Positions 19,303 to 26,645 of a stretch of 30,578 bases of DNA are shown one piece after another. The translations under genes and the position numbers were made by a program. The notes under the pieces were generated by a model. That model had not been told where the DNA came from. It saw only the letters and a program-made list of their open reading frames with translations, and made no database searches. Within the stretch, counting starts at the first letter, position 1; each line of letters begins with the position of its first letter. The stretch covers positions 1-30,578 of IMG/VR virus record IMGVR_UViG_3300013120_000316; one strand, written 5' to 3'. This DNA is from a virus.

Positions 19303-19407
19303 AATGAAAAAGTAAACTACAAACCCGACTCAATCCATTAGTCACGGTAAAAGCTCCCGGTATTTTAATATAAACGCTATTATTATTTCGAAGCCGGGAG
19401 TATTTTT
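19303..19407 (+). other. Structured leader of the 19426 gene
   Basis: The roughly 150-nt leader has a three-codon ORF (ATG AAA AAG TAA at 19303), GACT/AGTC arms near 19328-19343, and CTCCCGG (19354-19360) paired with CCGGGAG (19394-19400) followed by TATTTTT. The last hairpin resembles a weak terminator in front of the gene, so attenuation is possible. Confidence 0.45.
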
Positions 19408-19425
19408 AAAACTTAAATTAATGAA

Positions 19426-19686
19426 ATGCGTTACGCTTTAAGAAATAGAGACAAGCTTCTCAAAGCCTTTGGGGTGGACTTTTACAATGTCCTTGAAAAC
19501 TCCCTTGATTGGGCAGTAATAGCAAATCGCCACCACGAAACAGAGTTCGAGCAGCTAGATTCAGGACATGATAAGTTTAAAATGATCCAAGTTAAGGAAA
19601 TCAACGGTGACCGAATTTTCGAGTTTTACGTCGTTTCGATCACTTTTGACTGTTGGGTGCTTGGGTTTAAACAGGTTAAAAATTGA
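19426..19686 (+). CDS. Island protein 4, unknown, 86 aa
   Basis: ATG 19426, first gene of the second + strand island. Begins MRYALRNRDKLLKAFGVDFY, followed by NVLENSLDWAVIANRHHETEFEQL and a beta-rich end (IQVKEINGDRIFEFYVVSITFDCWVLGFKQ). No family recognised. Expressed from a consensus promoter with operator-like site and a long leader. Its setting, opposite to the tail genes, suggests a moron with a role outside particle assembly. Confidence 0.65.
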   Translation: MRYALRNRDKLLKAFGVDFYNVLENSLDWAVIANRHHETEFEQLDSGHDKFKMIQVKEINGDRIFEFYVVSITFDCWVLGFKQVKN

Positions 19687-19691
19687 TTGTT

Positions 19692-19847
19692 ATGAGTGAA
19701 TTAAAAACTATATACATAATAAACCTTGCTGATTGCGTATTCGATAATAAAGGTAATTTAGTCAGGTTAAAAAGAAAATACGGCAACCACAAGAGAGTAG
19801 TTCATAAGGATAAAATTACTGAGCCAAAGCCCCCTCAGGGAGAATGA
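19692..19847 (+). CDS. Island protein 5, basic, 51 aa
   Basis: ATG 19692, 5 nt after the previous stop, to TGA 19847: MSELKTIYIINLADCVFDNK, then GNLVRLKRKYGNHKRVVHKDKITEPKPPQGE. Basic and short, beta-like start with a positively charged tail; no family recognised. The last 32 nt overlap the end of the convergent gene 19816-20247, and no terminator is seen between them, so antisense overlap of the two mRNAs is expected. Confidence 0.55.
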   Translation: MSELKTIYIINLADCVFDNKGNLVRLKRKYGNHKRVVHKDKITEPKPPQGE

Positions 19848-20247
19848 TTTCAATAGGCAAATTATATCTTCCATCTGTTTGCCTGTAGCTAAGGCGATTC
19901 TTCCCGAGGCCAATTCTCTCAACTGAGCCGTCTTTTCTGATTCGAATTATCTTCGTTGCTTCGAAAATAGATGAATACACCTCCAGATCATTCAAGGTTA
20001 AATCTTCGGCCTCAATAAGGCGGTTATTTTCTTTGGAGCCAATAATGTTTTTAAGTTTGGCGGCATCAGAGCGGTTAATAAACGACGTACTCACATCGTT
20101 TTCAACTTCCCAATCGGTAAACATTTTTACAATGAATTGACCGTCGCGGCCATACCATCCGAGCAAAAACTCGAACTCTTCATAGTTGGAATCATTTTCG
20201 CTTTCTGGTATCACTTTCTTGTATATCTGTGAAGTTATTGCCGCCAT
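19816..20247 (-). CDS. Tail-region structural protein, 143 aa
   Basis: ATG 20247 lies within the end of the upstream gene (13-nt overlap). It contains FEFLLGWYGRDGQFIVKMFTDWEVENDVSTSFINRSDAAKLKNIIGSKENNRLIEAEDLTL in two parts: an aromatic strand-rich start and a central helix, then strands (TKIIRIRKDGSVERIGLGKNRLSY). Similar proteins occur in tail blocks of Bacteroidota phages without assigned role. It is the last gene of the portal-to-tail transcript before the second + strand island. Structural role is inferred from position. Confidence 0.6.
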   Translation of the reverse strand: MAAITSQIYKKVIPESENDSNYEEFEFLLGWYGRDGQFIVKMFTDWEVENDVSTSFINRSDAAKLKNIIGSKENNRLIEAEDLTLNDLEVYSSIFEATKIIRIRKDGSVERIGLGKNRLSYRQTDGRYNLPIEIILPEGALAQ

Positions 20248-20552
20248 TGTCCGAATAATTTTCGATTGGTTAAATAATTTTTATCCGCTTCATTGTTGTA
20301 CGCTTCTTTTTCGAATGATATGTTTTTATAAGCCTGTTTTTTATCTTTCAATAAATACCATTTTAACAAGAATTCAAGCAAATAAACCACATAAAAACCG
20401 ATTAAAAGCAGTTCAATTTGCTGTCTGAAATGAATTCGCTCATGATTCAAATCAATATCGGTTATTGCCTTATCCTTGCGGACAAAGATAATAGGCCATA
20501 TTGCCATTGCTTTGAAGCCTTTGAATGGTATATATTTATTTTTCCAGATCAT
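20235..20552 (-). CDS. Small membrane protein with HExxH zinc-peptidase motif, 105 aa
   Basis: Starts MIWKNKYIPFKGFKAMAIWP. HERIH at residues 37-41 is an HExxH zinc motif and FEKEAYNNE (80-88) holds a candidate third ligand (E83 or E88). Residues 46-68 (IELLLIGFYVVYLLEFLLKWYLL) are one membrane span. I recognise the combination IPFKGFKA...NHERIHFRQQIELL...ISFEKEAY as a widespread small family of Bacteroidota genomes with no proven function. A zinc protease in the tail operon might process a virion protein or act on the host envelope. Both neighbours overlap or touch it, so it is part of the operon. Confidence 0.75.
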   Translation of the reverse strand: MIWKNKYIPFKGFKAMAIWPIIFVRKDKAITDIDLNHERIHFRQQIELLLIGFYVVYLLEFLLKWYLLKDKKQAYKNISFEKEAYNNEADKNYLTNRKLFGQWRQ

Positions 20553-21286
20553 TATGGCAAATAATCAATTTTTATCCATCCTCTATTATACGATGTCGAA
20601 TTATAATTAATGTTATCAAAAGGACCGTTCAAATCAGCTCTTATAGACACATTCATATCATCTGCGAAAATACATTCAGCTGATCCGGAAGCAGAAAATC
20701 CGCTTGCTAAATCACTGTATTTATCATCTGCATCTGTGCGAATAGTACACTGAAGCCCTCTTATTTTTGAGAAAGTCAATCCGTGGGCCACTAATTTGGG
20801 GACAGCTCCCGCATTATCTATATCCCAATCGCCGATTTCTATGATTTTAGTCAGCAATGGAGATACTTCGTTGTCTATATTAATAGATTCGAGAAATATG
20901 TCACCATCTTTATTGGTTATCCTGTAAATAATATCCTCGACGCCTGTATTTATATACGATTTACGAATTGAATTATCTATTGCCCCCGTAAAGGTCACGG
21001 TATTAGTGTGGCCCTTAGTTATTTTCAAGTATTTTATATTCCCGTGATTTATGCCTGAAAAGGAATAAGAGACATCACCTGTTTGAGTGAGAAAAATATA
21101 ATCAATCCCAGTGAAATCAATTGATTTCGTAGGGGCTGAAGAAACATCGCCCACGGATACATCTTTTTTTAACACGCAATTAGCTATAAATTCTTTTAAG
21201 TTGGGTTTGTGTGTTAATTCTAAATCGAGCAAAGGGGCCCAAAGATCGATCAACGCGTCTAATTCTGTTGTGTTTTTATCTGCCAT
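20552..21286 (-). CDS. Virion structural protein, 244 aa
   Basis: N-terminal helix (TELDALIDLWAPLLDLELTHK) then a beta-rich body with asparagine/threonine/isoleucine repeats (IDYIFLTQTGDVSYSFSGINHGNIKYLKITKGHTNTVTFTGAIDN). The C-terminal third (HGLTFSKIRGLQCTIRTDADDKYSDL...YNRGWIKIDYLP) looks like a separate domain that I associate with tail spike or appendage proteins of Bacteroidota phages. No enzymatic motif. It overlaps the HExxH gene by one base. Likely a tail or appendage component. Confidence 0.65.
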   Translation of the reverse strand: MADKNTTELDALIDLWAPLLDLELTHKPNLKEFIANCVLKKDVSVGDVSSAPTKSIDFTGIDYIFLTQTGDVSYSFSGINHGNIKYLKITKGHTNTVTFTGAIDNSIRKSYINTGVEDIIYRITNKDGDIFLESINIDNEVSPLLTKIIEIGDWDIDNAGAVPKLVAHGLTFSKIRGLQCTIRTDADDKYSDLASGFSASGSAECIFADDMNVSIRADLNGPFDNINYNSTSYNRGWIKIDYLP

Positions 21287-21288
21287 AA

Positions 21289-22233
21289 CTAAGTTGTTTT
21301 ATATTGTGAGGGGTTGTACTGCAATGGATTATATTGCGCCAATCCCGAATAATCCGCTTTTATTCTTATATATTCTGTTGATGAATTCCACACGGTTGTT
21401 TTATCAATATTTGCAAAAATAAACCCTTGTTTATTGCTATCCAAGTTTATAATAGGGTTATCAGTGGTTAAATCAACCTTATTAATATCGAGTTCATCAT
21501 ACTTGATATTTAAACCTTGATCGGTGCTGTTTTGTTTCGAATGTGCCAAGATTGCCCCGAATGGATAACCTTGATAAAATACTGCCTCATCCAAAGAGTT
21601 TAAAAAACTTTCATGTTCTGGCTGCTCTGTTGCGTACACTAAAATAATTTCGTCACCTATCAACGTGAAAGGTTCGCTTGAACCGCTATAAACCTGTTTA
21701 TATTGCATCTTAAAGGCGACTCTTGCTCCTTCTATCTCATCAGAAATAAACTCGAAAATATTATCGTTCCTGTCGTTTCCTGTCGATACATCAAGGCTTA
21801 TATTCCCTGCCAAATCCCCGTCGTCTTTAAGTGAAAAAGGAAGGATTTTAATTGCTTGGTTATCGCTTCCAACAAGTTCAGCCTCTATGAACCAATTTTT
21901 TAAATAGTTAATATATCCTGTCGCTGCGTTCTCTACGAAAATAATGTCTAAATCGATTGTTGTGGATGTGATTGCCGTCACTCTTCCGCTGTTTTCGTAT
22001 CTGTACCCTGCGACCCCTGTCGCGTCAAGATATAGCGAATCGCCGACACTTAACTCACTGGTTAAATCCTCAGCAATAGTCAATCTTATATTATCACCAA
22101 CACCCAAGCCGATTGAAACTATTTGCAAGTCTTCCCGTTTAAATTGGAAAACGACAGGTAAAAAACCCGCGAAAAGATTTTTTACAATCCCTCCTTCCGT
22201 TACAACTGGGGTGTTTATGAGAGTTAAAGCCAT
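21289..22233 (-). CDS. Virion structural protein, 314 aa
   Basis: Beta-rich throughout, starting MALTLINTPVVTEGGIVKNL and including VGDNIRLTIAEDLTSELSVGDSLYLDATGVAGYRYENSGRVTAI, a pattern of a small barrel repeated in tail tube and baseplate proteins. The end carries a short repeat QYNPLQYNPSQYKTT. No family recognised. It stands 2 nt from both neighbours in a tight operon. Possibly a tail appendage or baseplate component. Confidence 0.65.
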   Translation of the reverse strand: MALTLINTPVVTEGGIVKNLFAGFLPVVFQFKREDLQIVSIGLGVGDNIRLTIAEDLTSELSVGDSLYLDATGVAGYRYENSGRVTAITSTTIDLDIIFVENAATGYINYLKNWFIEAELVGSDNQAIKILPFSLKDDGDLAGNISLDVSTGNDRNDNIFEFISDEIEGARVAFKMQYKQVYSGSSEPFTLIGDEIILVYATEQPEHESFLNSLDEAVFYQGYPFGAILAHSKQNSTDQGLNIKYDELDINKVDLTTDNPIINLDSNKQGFIFANIDKTTVWNSSTEYIRIKADYSGLAQYNPLQYNPSQYKTT

Positions 22234-22235
22234 GT

Positions 22236-22730
22236 TTATTGCTTCTTTACTAAAATGTTAGCCCCGAAAGTGTGTCTTGTAATACCTCTAAAATCATCAT
22301 TTAGAGTAAAAAACAATTCATCCCCTTGCTTACCGTCGAGAATAAACGCACCTAAAGGAATATTTATGAACGCGCTCCAAAAATCATCACCAGCACCAAA
22401 ATTGAATATTTGCCCTTGTTGGAATATATCAAGCCATTGAGCCGTTGTTTTAATAGTTACGCCACGCGTTACATCTCTATAAACTCCATTTTTTTTACTG
22501 GTTATAGAAATGCCATTTGTAAGAGATGTAATACCACCATATTTTCCAGTACCAATTCCACCGTCTTCTATTTGGACAGAATTGTGGTAAAGAATCCATA
22601 TTTCTGTGTCAGGTGGTTTAAGCCTAGCAATTTTAGGTATTACAGAATAATCTCCATTAAAATTAGTGGTGTTATCGTCTGCAATCATTCTTGCGCTTCC
22701 CGAAACTCCCCATCTATCTGCGTTTGCCAT
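22236..22730 (-). CDS. Virion structural protein, 164 aa, possible tail tube
   Basis: Glycine-rich beta protein: MANADRWGVSGSARMIADDN, IWILYHNSVQIEDGGIGTGKYGGI, GRGVTIKTTAQ-like strands and a C-terminal TLNDDFRGITRHTFGANILVK. Size and location two genes after the head-tail connectors would fit a major tail protein, but the sequence alone does not prove it. Tight spacing with both neighbours (1-2 nt). Confidence 0.6.
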   Translation of the reverse strand: MANADRWGVSGSARMIADDNTTNFNGDYSVIPKIARLKPPDTEIWILYHNSVQIEDGGIGTGKYGGITSLTNGISITSKKNGVYRDVTRGVTIKTTAQWLDIFQQGQIFNFGAGDDFWSAFINIPLGAFILDGKQGDELFFTLNDDFRGITRHTFGANILVKKQ

Positions 22731-22731
22731 A

Positions 22732-23178
22732 TCAAATATTTTTAATTATCTGTGAATTCATTTCCTTTATCTGTAAAAGTAAATCGTTTTTGGCCCATTT
22801 CGGCGCGTTTTCTGAAATTGTTTTTTGTAAGGCTTCGATTTTAGGCTCTAACTGCAAGCCTTTGGACCTGTTCTTATAGATCGTGGTCCCTTCTCTTGCG
22901 ATTTTTCGAGCCACTAAAAAAGGAGGTATATCCAAACCCTTTTCAATTACCCATCTTTCAATTGCTGCCATTGGAGGAAATTTTCCCGGAGGCCGCCCTC
23001 GATTTAAGTATTCAAGGTAGAAAACGCCTTTTGAAGTTACTGAATTGGAATCGCTTTCAACTCTTAACGAATCGGAAGCGGCACCGGATGAATCCAGATT
23101 TCGAATGGACATTGTAGCCTTTATTTCGAAATTAAACAACTCGACCTCTTTTTCAGTATTTTCAATTAATTCGCTCAA
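22732..23178 (-). CDS. Head-tail joining / HK97 gp10-like protein, 148 aa
   Basis: The core YLNRGRPPGKFPPMAAIERWVIEKGLDIPPFLVARKIAREGTTI is the typical pattern of gp10-like tail completion proteins (GRxPGKxPPxxxIxxW...FxxARxIxxxGT). These proteins join the tail to the head or cap the tail. The start is taken as TTG 23178 because it overlaps the upstream stop (TTGA), with MSELIENTEK as first residues; the next ATG is 22 codons inside. TTG starts are rare here, so the ATG remains possible. Confidence 0.75.
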   Translation of the reverse strand: MSELIENTEKEVELFNFEIKATMSIRNLDSSGAASDSLRVESDSNSVTSKGVFYLEYLNRGRPPGKFPPMAAIERWVIEKGLDIPPFLVARKIAREGTTIYKNRSKGLQLEPKIEALQKTISENAPKWAKNDLLLQIKEMNSQIIKNI

Positions 23179-23717
23179 ATGTGGAAGCTATTAAAACCTG
23201 TTTTACTTTTATTTTCTTTTTTGCCGATCCAATTCGGGAAATCAGCCTCGTTATCATTTAAGTATTGTACAATATTGTTTCTATAACTTGTAACCGATTT
23301 CATATAAGAAGCGTTTAAAGCGTTTAAGTTCGCCGTACTTTGCCTCGTCATGTTATCTTGGGGATTAGCGTCGTAATTCACATTTCCGTAATTAGAGGCG
23401 AAACTATCCCCCTCGCGTGAATTAATAGCCGCCCAATGAAATGCAAGGAAGGGCTTTAATCCGTAATACTCAATTGTATCACCATTATAATCGTATGTTT
23501 TACCGTTCACAAGCTTAATATATGGCTCATTTTGCGGCACTCCATTTGCGTCTAAATCAGTATAGAGTAAATTATATAAAGGATCGCCCAAAAGCTCGCG
23601 TAATTGCTGTTCCTGTACTCTTAAAGCGAAAATATTAAACCTAGCAGTATTATAATTGCCCGAGATATCAATATACACTTTCGCATCGTCTCTTGTAAGG
23701 ATTATTTTTTTACTCAT
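23175..23717 (-). CDS. Head-tail connector / DUF6712-like protein, 180 aa
   Basis: ATG 23717 (MSKKIILTRDDAKVYIDISG) is preferred over an upstream non-ATG at 23732. The middle has VQEQQLRELLGDPLYNLLYTDL and YYGLKPFLAFHWAAINSREGDSF, which fit the adaptor-type proteins of Bacteroidota phages that bind the portal. It overlaps the portal stop by 8 nt. The order portal, this gene, gp10-like gene is the usual head-tail connector order. Confidence 0.75.
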   Translation of the reverse strand: MSKKIILTRDDAKVYIDISGNYNTARFNIFALRVQEQQLRELLGDPLYNLLYTDLDANGVPQNEPYIKLVNGKTYDYNGDTIEYYGLKPFLAFHWAAINSREGDSFASNYGNVNYDANPQDNMTRQSTANLNALNASYMKSVTSYRNNIVQYLNDNEADFPNWIGKKENKSKTGFNSFHI

Positions 23718-24951
23718 TGGTTTCCTCCTCAATTACTTCGGTTTTTTTCGTCTCTTCGGGCGTTATTTCCGTTTCGTCTTTTTCCCTGTGAATAATAAAT
23801 TGTTTTGGTTTAATCTCGACTTTCTTACTCCCCCAAACAGAGAAATCTAAAATCTTTTGGAAAATCCTTTCCTTTCTGCTTCTATTTTTTTCAGTGAAAG
23901 TATTATACGTATCAAACGCGTCTACATATTCATCTTTCGAAAATCCTCCGTCCTTCGTTGTTCCCGAAAGAATTGGCGGCTGTTGAAACATTGTATATAT
24001 ATCGGCTTTCGCTTCTTCGTTTTGCTTTGTAAATAATTTATCTACACCTGTACGGGGAATTTCTTCTATTACATTACGGCCTTTTAGAGCTTCCATAGCT
24101 GAGGCATTAACCGGTATAGCGTTTGTTCTCCCTGCATTCGCCGAACCACTAGCCCCTTTCACATCTTTTATCAAGCCCGCTTTTTCGAGGCCTGACTCAA
24201 TTTGAGCCGGATAAAAAAGTACGTAATTTGCAGCGTAACCGTTCTGGATATTAGAAAGTTTCCAAAGTTTACTTTCTGCTTGGAATTGTGCATCCTCCAT
24301 AGCGGCGTCGAAACGGCAAAGGGTATATATGTCCTTTTTTCTAGGCACCCAATATATAATTTGCCCGTTGAATTCTTCGTTTTCTTCTAAGCTGTCAATT
24401 TGATCGCCTACCTTTTCAGGATCAAAAGGAAAATATTCAACTACATTTTTATTCTTGCCGCTAAACCTTGCTTTTGTCCAGTCTTTACACCAAAAAACTC
24501 TGCTTTGGTCATAATTCCATCGCAATAATTCAAAAGAAATTTCGTTCAGCTCGATTATCTGGCCTAATACATTATAATTAACGTGGATAGCATAGCCGTT
24601 AAATAGAGCTTCGTCATCTGCGGTTATTTCGTGAATATCGACTAATGTCTGCCCGTCTTCATTAACCACAAGTTCGTTTAAGTCGTCATCGATAAAACCG
24701 GCTCCATATATAAAGGAAGATAATACACCAATTGAGGCCATTGTCGTGACGGACCTTTCAGCTATGGATTTTGCCTTATTAGGGTAAAGGTTATCTATAT
24801 CATATTGAATAATCTCTTTACGTGAGAGCCTCGTTTGTTCAGGTCTAGCCATACGCTGCACAAATGCCGTTCTCTGCATTGAATTTACGGCGACTTTCAT
24901 TTCTGAAGGTTTATCCATGTGTTCTAGTGATCCTTCGTGATTTTGGCCCAT
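23710..24951 (-). CDS. Portal protein, 413 aa
   Basis: Recognised from the overall layout: N-terminal MQRTAFVQRMARPEQTRLSR and VTTMASIGVLSSFIYGAGF, the central wing (ADDEALFNGYAIHVNYNVLGQIIELNEISFELLRW), and the C-terminal stem/clip region FQQPPILSG...FSKDEYVDAFDTYNTFTEKNRSRKERIFQKIL, typical of portal proteins. Twelve copies form the ring at one capsid vertex through which DNA is packaged. It has its own promoter at 24966-24996. Unusually, it follows the capsid gene in transcription order, separated by a + strand island. Acidic C-terminal tail (EETKKTEVIEEETNE). Confidence 0.85.
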   Translation of the reverse strand: MGQNHEGSLEHMDKPSEMKVAVNSMQRTAFVQRMARPEQTRLSRKEIIQYDIDNLYPNKAKSIAERSVTTMASIGVLSSFIYGAGFIDDDLNELVVNEDGQTLVDIHEITADDEALFNGYAIHVNYNVLGQIIELNEISFELLRWNYDQSRVFWCKDWTKARFSGKNKNVVEYFPFDPEKVGDQIDSLEENEEFNGQIIYWVPRKKDIYTLCRFDAAMEDAQFQAESKLWKLSNIQNGYAANYVLFYPAQIESGLEKAGLIKDVKGASGSANAGRTNAIPVNASAMEALKGRNVIEEIPRTGVDKLFTKQNEEAKADIYTMFQQPPILSGTTKDGGFSKDEYVDAFDTYNTFTEKNRSRKERIFQKILDFSVWGSKKVEIKPKQFIIHREKDETEITPEETKKTEVIEEETNE

Positions 24952-24965
24952 AATATATTTTTTAA

Positions 24966-24996
24966 CAAATTTAAGGAATTCAAATGAAATAACAAA
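24966..24996 (-). promoter_or_regulatory. Promoter of the portal operon
   Basis: On the - strand TTTG (24996-24993), 19 nt, TAAATTTG (24973-24966): a full match to the Bacteroidota promoter. The leader to ATG 24951 is about 11 nt. Confidence 0.8.
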
Positions 24997-25004
24997 AAAA
25001 GCTT

Positions 25005-25028
25005 ATTTTGTAATATATATTACAAAAT
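25005..25028. promoter_or_regulatory. Perfect 24-bp palindrome between divergent promoters
   Basis: The left half ATTTTGTAATAT is followed directly by its reverse complement ATATTACAAAAT. The inner 16 bp equal the palindrome at 2127-2142. It sits 8 nt upstream of the portal promoter's -33 box and 2 nt from the TATAATTTATTATA site, a position suited to a regulator acting on both directions. Confidence 0.7.
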
Positions 25029-25030
25029 GA

Positions 25031-25071
25031 TATAATTTATTATATTATTTAAAACATTTGTTTTATATTTG
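25031..25071 (+). promoter_or_regulatory. Promoter of the 25116 gene with perfect operator palindrome at -33
   Basis: TATATTTG (25064-25071) is the -7 box. The site TATAATTTATTATA (25031-25044) ends 19 nt before it, in the place of a -33 box, which is not otherwise seen. The same 19-nt gap separates site and -7 box at 29554-29594. Confidence 0.65.
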
Positions 25072-25115
25072 GATATTCAAACAAACTAATTAATAATTAA
25101 GATAAACTTGAACTA

Positions 25116-25250
25116 ATGGAACCAAGACTAATTATATTACTAGGATTTATAGGTGTAGTGGCAATTGCTATTTCTATGGCTAAGATAGCAGAACATCAAA
25201 ATAGAAAGAAGATGAACGAAGCTGAAAAACTAAGAAATTTAAAAAAGTAG
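25116..25250 (+). CDS. Island protein 6, single-span membrane protein, 44 aa
   Basis: ATG 25116 to TAG 25250: MEPRLIILLGFIGVVAIAIS then MAKIAEHQNRKKMNEAEKLRNLKK. Residues 5-21 form one membrane span and the C-terminus is a basic helix, so it should be an N-out small membrane protein. It is the only gene of the third + strand island, with its own promoter and terminator. In size, single span and basic tail it resembles the 44-aa protein at 7150-7284, though the sequences differ. Possible superinfection-exclusion or membrane-acting factor; this is inference. Confidence 0.6.
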   Translation: MEPRLIILLGFIGVVAIAISMAKIAEHQNRKKMNEAEKLRNLKK

Positions 25251-25286
25251 ATATGAGCTTAATCGATTCCGGAGGCTTTCCGAAAC

Positions 25287-25324
25287 AAAAAACCCTCACT
25301 TTAATAGGTGAGGGTTTTTATTTT
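25287..25324. terminator. Bidirectional terminator between 25116 and 25339 genes
   Basis: CCCTCAC(C/T-rich) paired with GTGAGGG around a 8-nt loop (stem 25293-25314), preceded by A6 and followed by T5. It ends the + strand island and the capsid-side late transcript. Confidence 0.9.
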
Positions 25325-25338
25325 ATATCAATTTGCTT

Positions 25339-25875
25339 TTATTCGAAATACACATCCGCATTCCCTTTTTCAACAAATCTTTGATAAAGTTCTTCCGGTA
25401 CTGGGTAACCTTCAGCGATACGAATTACACCGTTTCCCGCACCCATATGAACCGATCGTGTACGTTTTGGCATGTGGCCTTTGCGTTCTTTTATCTTCTT
25501 TTTAAGAGTTTCGAGTTTCTCTTTCGGCCCGTCTTTTAAAGCAACACCCTCGCGAAGAGATGTAAAGTATAATTCTGTGAATTGCTCGTATTCAGCAACA
25601 GCATTCGACGAATCGATTTTGCTCTTGATAGCTGCCTTAGCTTCTTCCTCTTTCTTCTCTTTAGCTGCTAGGCCCGCTTTAACGCCTTTATCAACCATTG
25701 CCTGAATTGCTTCGGGAGTCATTTCAACCTTAGTTTCTTTCGCTTTAGTTTCTTTCGCTTTAGCTTCTGCCGCTTTAGCTTCTGCCGCTTTAGCTTCTGC
25801 CGCTTTAGCTTCTTTCGCCTTAGCTTCTTCCTCTTTCTTCAAAGCTTTTTCACTCTTTTTAAGTGGTTCCGTCAT
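25339..25875 (-). CDS. Late protein with Lys/Ala/Glu repeat helix, 178 aa
   Basis: Residues about 10-50 are a low-complexity helix of EAKAA/EAKAK repeats, encoded by six 15-bp units (25741-25830). Residues 55-178 are a normal domain: MTPEAIQAMVDKGVKAGLAA, then SSNAVAEYEQFTELYFTSLR and a basic end GHMPKRTRSVHMGAGNGVIRIAEG. The gene follows the capsid and two small genes and ends in the bidirectional terminator, so it is the last gene of the capsid operon. A structural or assembly role is likely. Copy number of the repeat may vary between related phages. Confidence 0.65.
   Translation of the reverse strand: MTEPLKKSEKALKKEEEAKAKEAKAAEAKAAEAKAAEAKAKETKAKETKVEMTPEAIQAMVDKGVKAGLAAKEKKEEEAKAAIKSKIDSSNAVAEYEQFTELYFTSLREGVALKDGPKEKLETLKKKIKERKGHMPKRTRSVHMGAGNGVIRIAEGYPVPEELYQRFVEKGNADVYFE
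25741..25830. repeat. Six 15-bp tandem units coding for EAKAA-type helix
   Basis: The unit CGCTTTAGCTTCTGC is perfect at 25756-25770, 25771-25785 and 25786-25800, with variants at 25741-25755, 25801-25815 and 25816-25830. Read on the - strand it encodes AEAKA. Length keeps the frame and one repeat adds 1.4 helical turns. Confidence 0.9.
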
Positions 25876-26026
25876 CTTTTTTTGATTTAGATTTTACAAC
25901 TTTTTTTATAATTCCGGCACGCTCCCAGATTTCTAGGACTTCTTCAGGAAACGAAGAAAGGTTGTCATTTGACAACCTTTTTCCTTTGTATCCTGTTGCC
26001 TTAGTTTCGTCTACTAAGATATACAT
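25859..26026 (-). CDS. Small late protein, 55 aa
   Basis: ATG 26026 (MYILVDETKATGYKGKRLSN) is preferred; a TTG six codons earlier is weak. The middle reads DNLSSFPEEVLEIWERAGIIKKVVKSKSKKDDGTT with a basic C-terminal tail. It overlaps the next gene by 17 nt. Short proteins between capsid and connectors often act as head completion or decoration factors; here this is only positional inference. Confidence 0.6.
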   Translation of the reverse strand: MYILVDETKATGYKGKRLSNDNLSSFPEEVLEIWERAGIIKKVVKSKSKKDDGTT

Positions 26027-26048
26027 AATTATACTTTTTAGCAAAAAA

Positions 26049-26630
26049 TTAAGCTACAGGCGTTAGTAGTGTCTCTACGTCGAACGTCTTAGCAATCAAA
26101 TGCGGCTTGTTTATTTCCGCTGATTGGTTGGGGTCAGTAGCCGCAATAAAATGCGATGTGCCGCCCGTTGCAGCGTCAGAAATGGAACCATCATCCTCTG
26201 TTAATCTAAGACCAACCCCGACAGCTTCAGGGGTTGGATTTACACCTCCTCCAACTAAGTATTTACGCCCATCTGTAAGAATAGGAATCACAACAACCTT
26301 ATTAAATCGAATTTTAGATATATTATCTTGATCCAATTGCTCGATTGTTTGCAATCTCATTTCAATTGAATGGTCGTAACCGTCCGCCCCGTCTTGAGTT
26401 CTAAGAGCATGAGTCGGAAGGATATTAGAACCCTTCGGTACTTGCCATTTAAAACCAACATCACCCGTCTTTGTCAAGACTATGCCAGTTATCTCTTTTG
26501 TCGTCCCGTCAACACTGACAGTTGCACGTTTCCACACTTCATAAGGGAGGATAACGACCTCCTCTTGGACTCCCCCCTCTTGAATATTGATACCATCGAA
26601 TAAGATGCCTTTATCTACTGGACTACTCAT
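26049..26630 (-). CDS. Virion protein next to the capsid gene, 193 aa
   Basis: Beta-rich with MSSPVDKGILFDGINIQEGG at the start, a KEITGIVLTKTGDVGFKWQVPKG strand pair, and VVVIPILTDGRKYLVGGGVNPTPEAVGVGLRLTEDDGSISDAATG. It lies 16 nt after the capsid gene. Candidates are a head decoration protein or a tail tube protein moved to this place; the beta-sandwich style fits both and the sequence does not decide. Confidence 0.65.
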   Translation of the reverse strand: MSSPVDKGILFDGINIQEGGVQEEVVILPYEVWKRATVSVDGTTKEITGIVLTKTGDVGFKWQVPKGSNILPTHALRTQDGADGYDHSIEMRLQTIEQLDQDNISKIRFNKVVVIPILTDGRKYLVGGGVNPTPEAVGVGLRLTEDDGSISDAATGGTSHFIAATDPNQSAEINKPHLIAKTFDVETLLTPVA

Positions 26631-26645
26631 TTTGTCTCCTTCCGT

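Noticed and set aside
25253-25400. Reading frame after the 25116 gene running through the terminator
   Set aside because: It is read across a strong bidirectional terminator and antisense to the 25339 gene; most likely not translated.
25735-25835. Possible CRISPR array
   Set aside because: The 15-bp units are directly adjacent with no spacers and are in frame in a coding gene.
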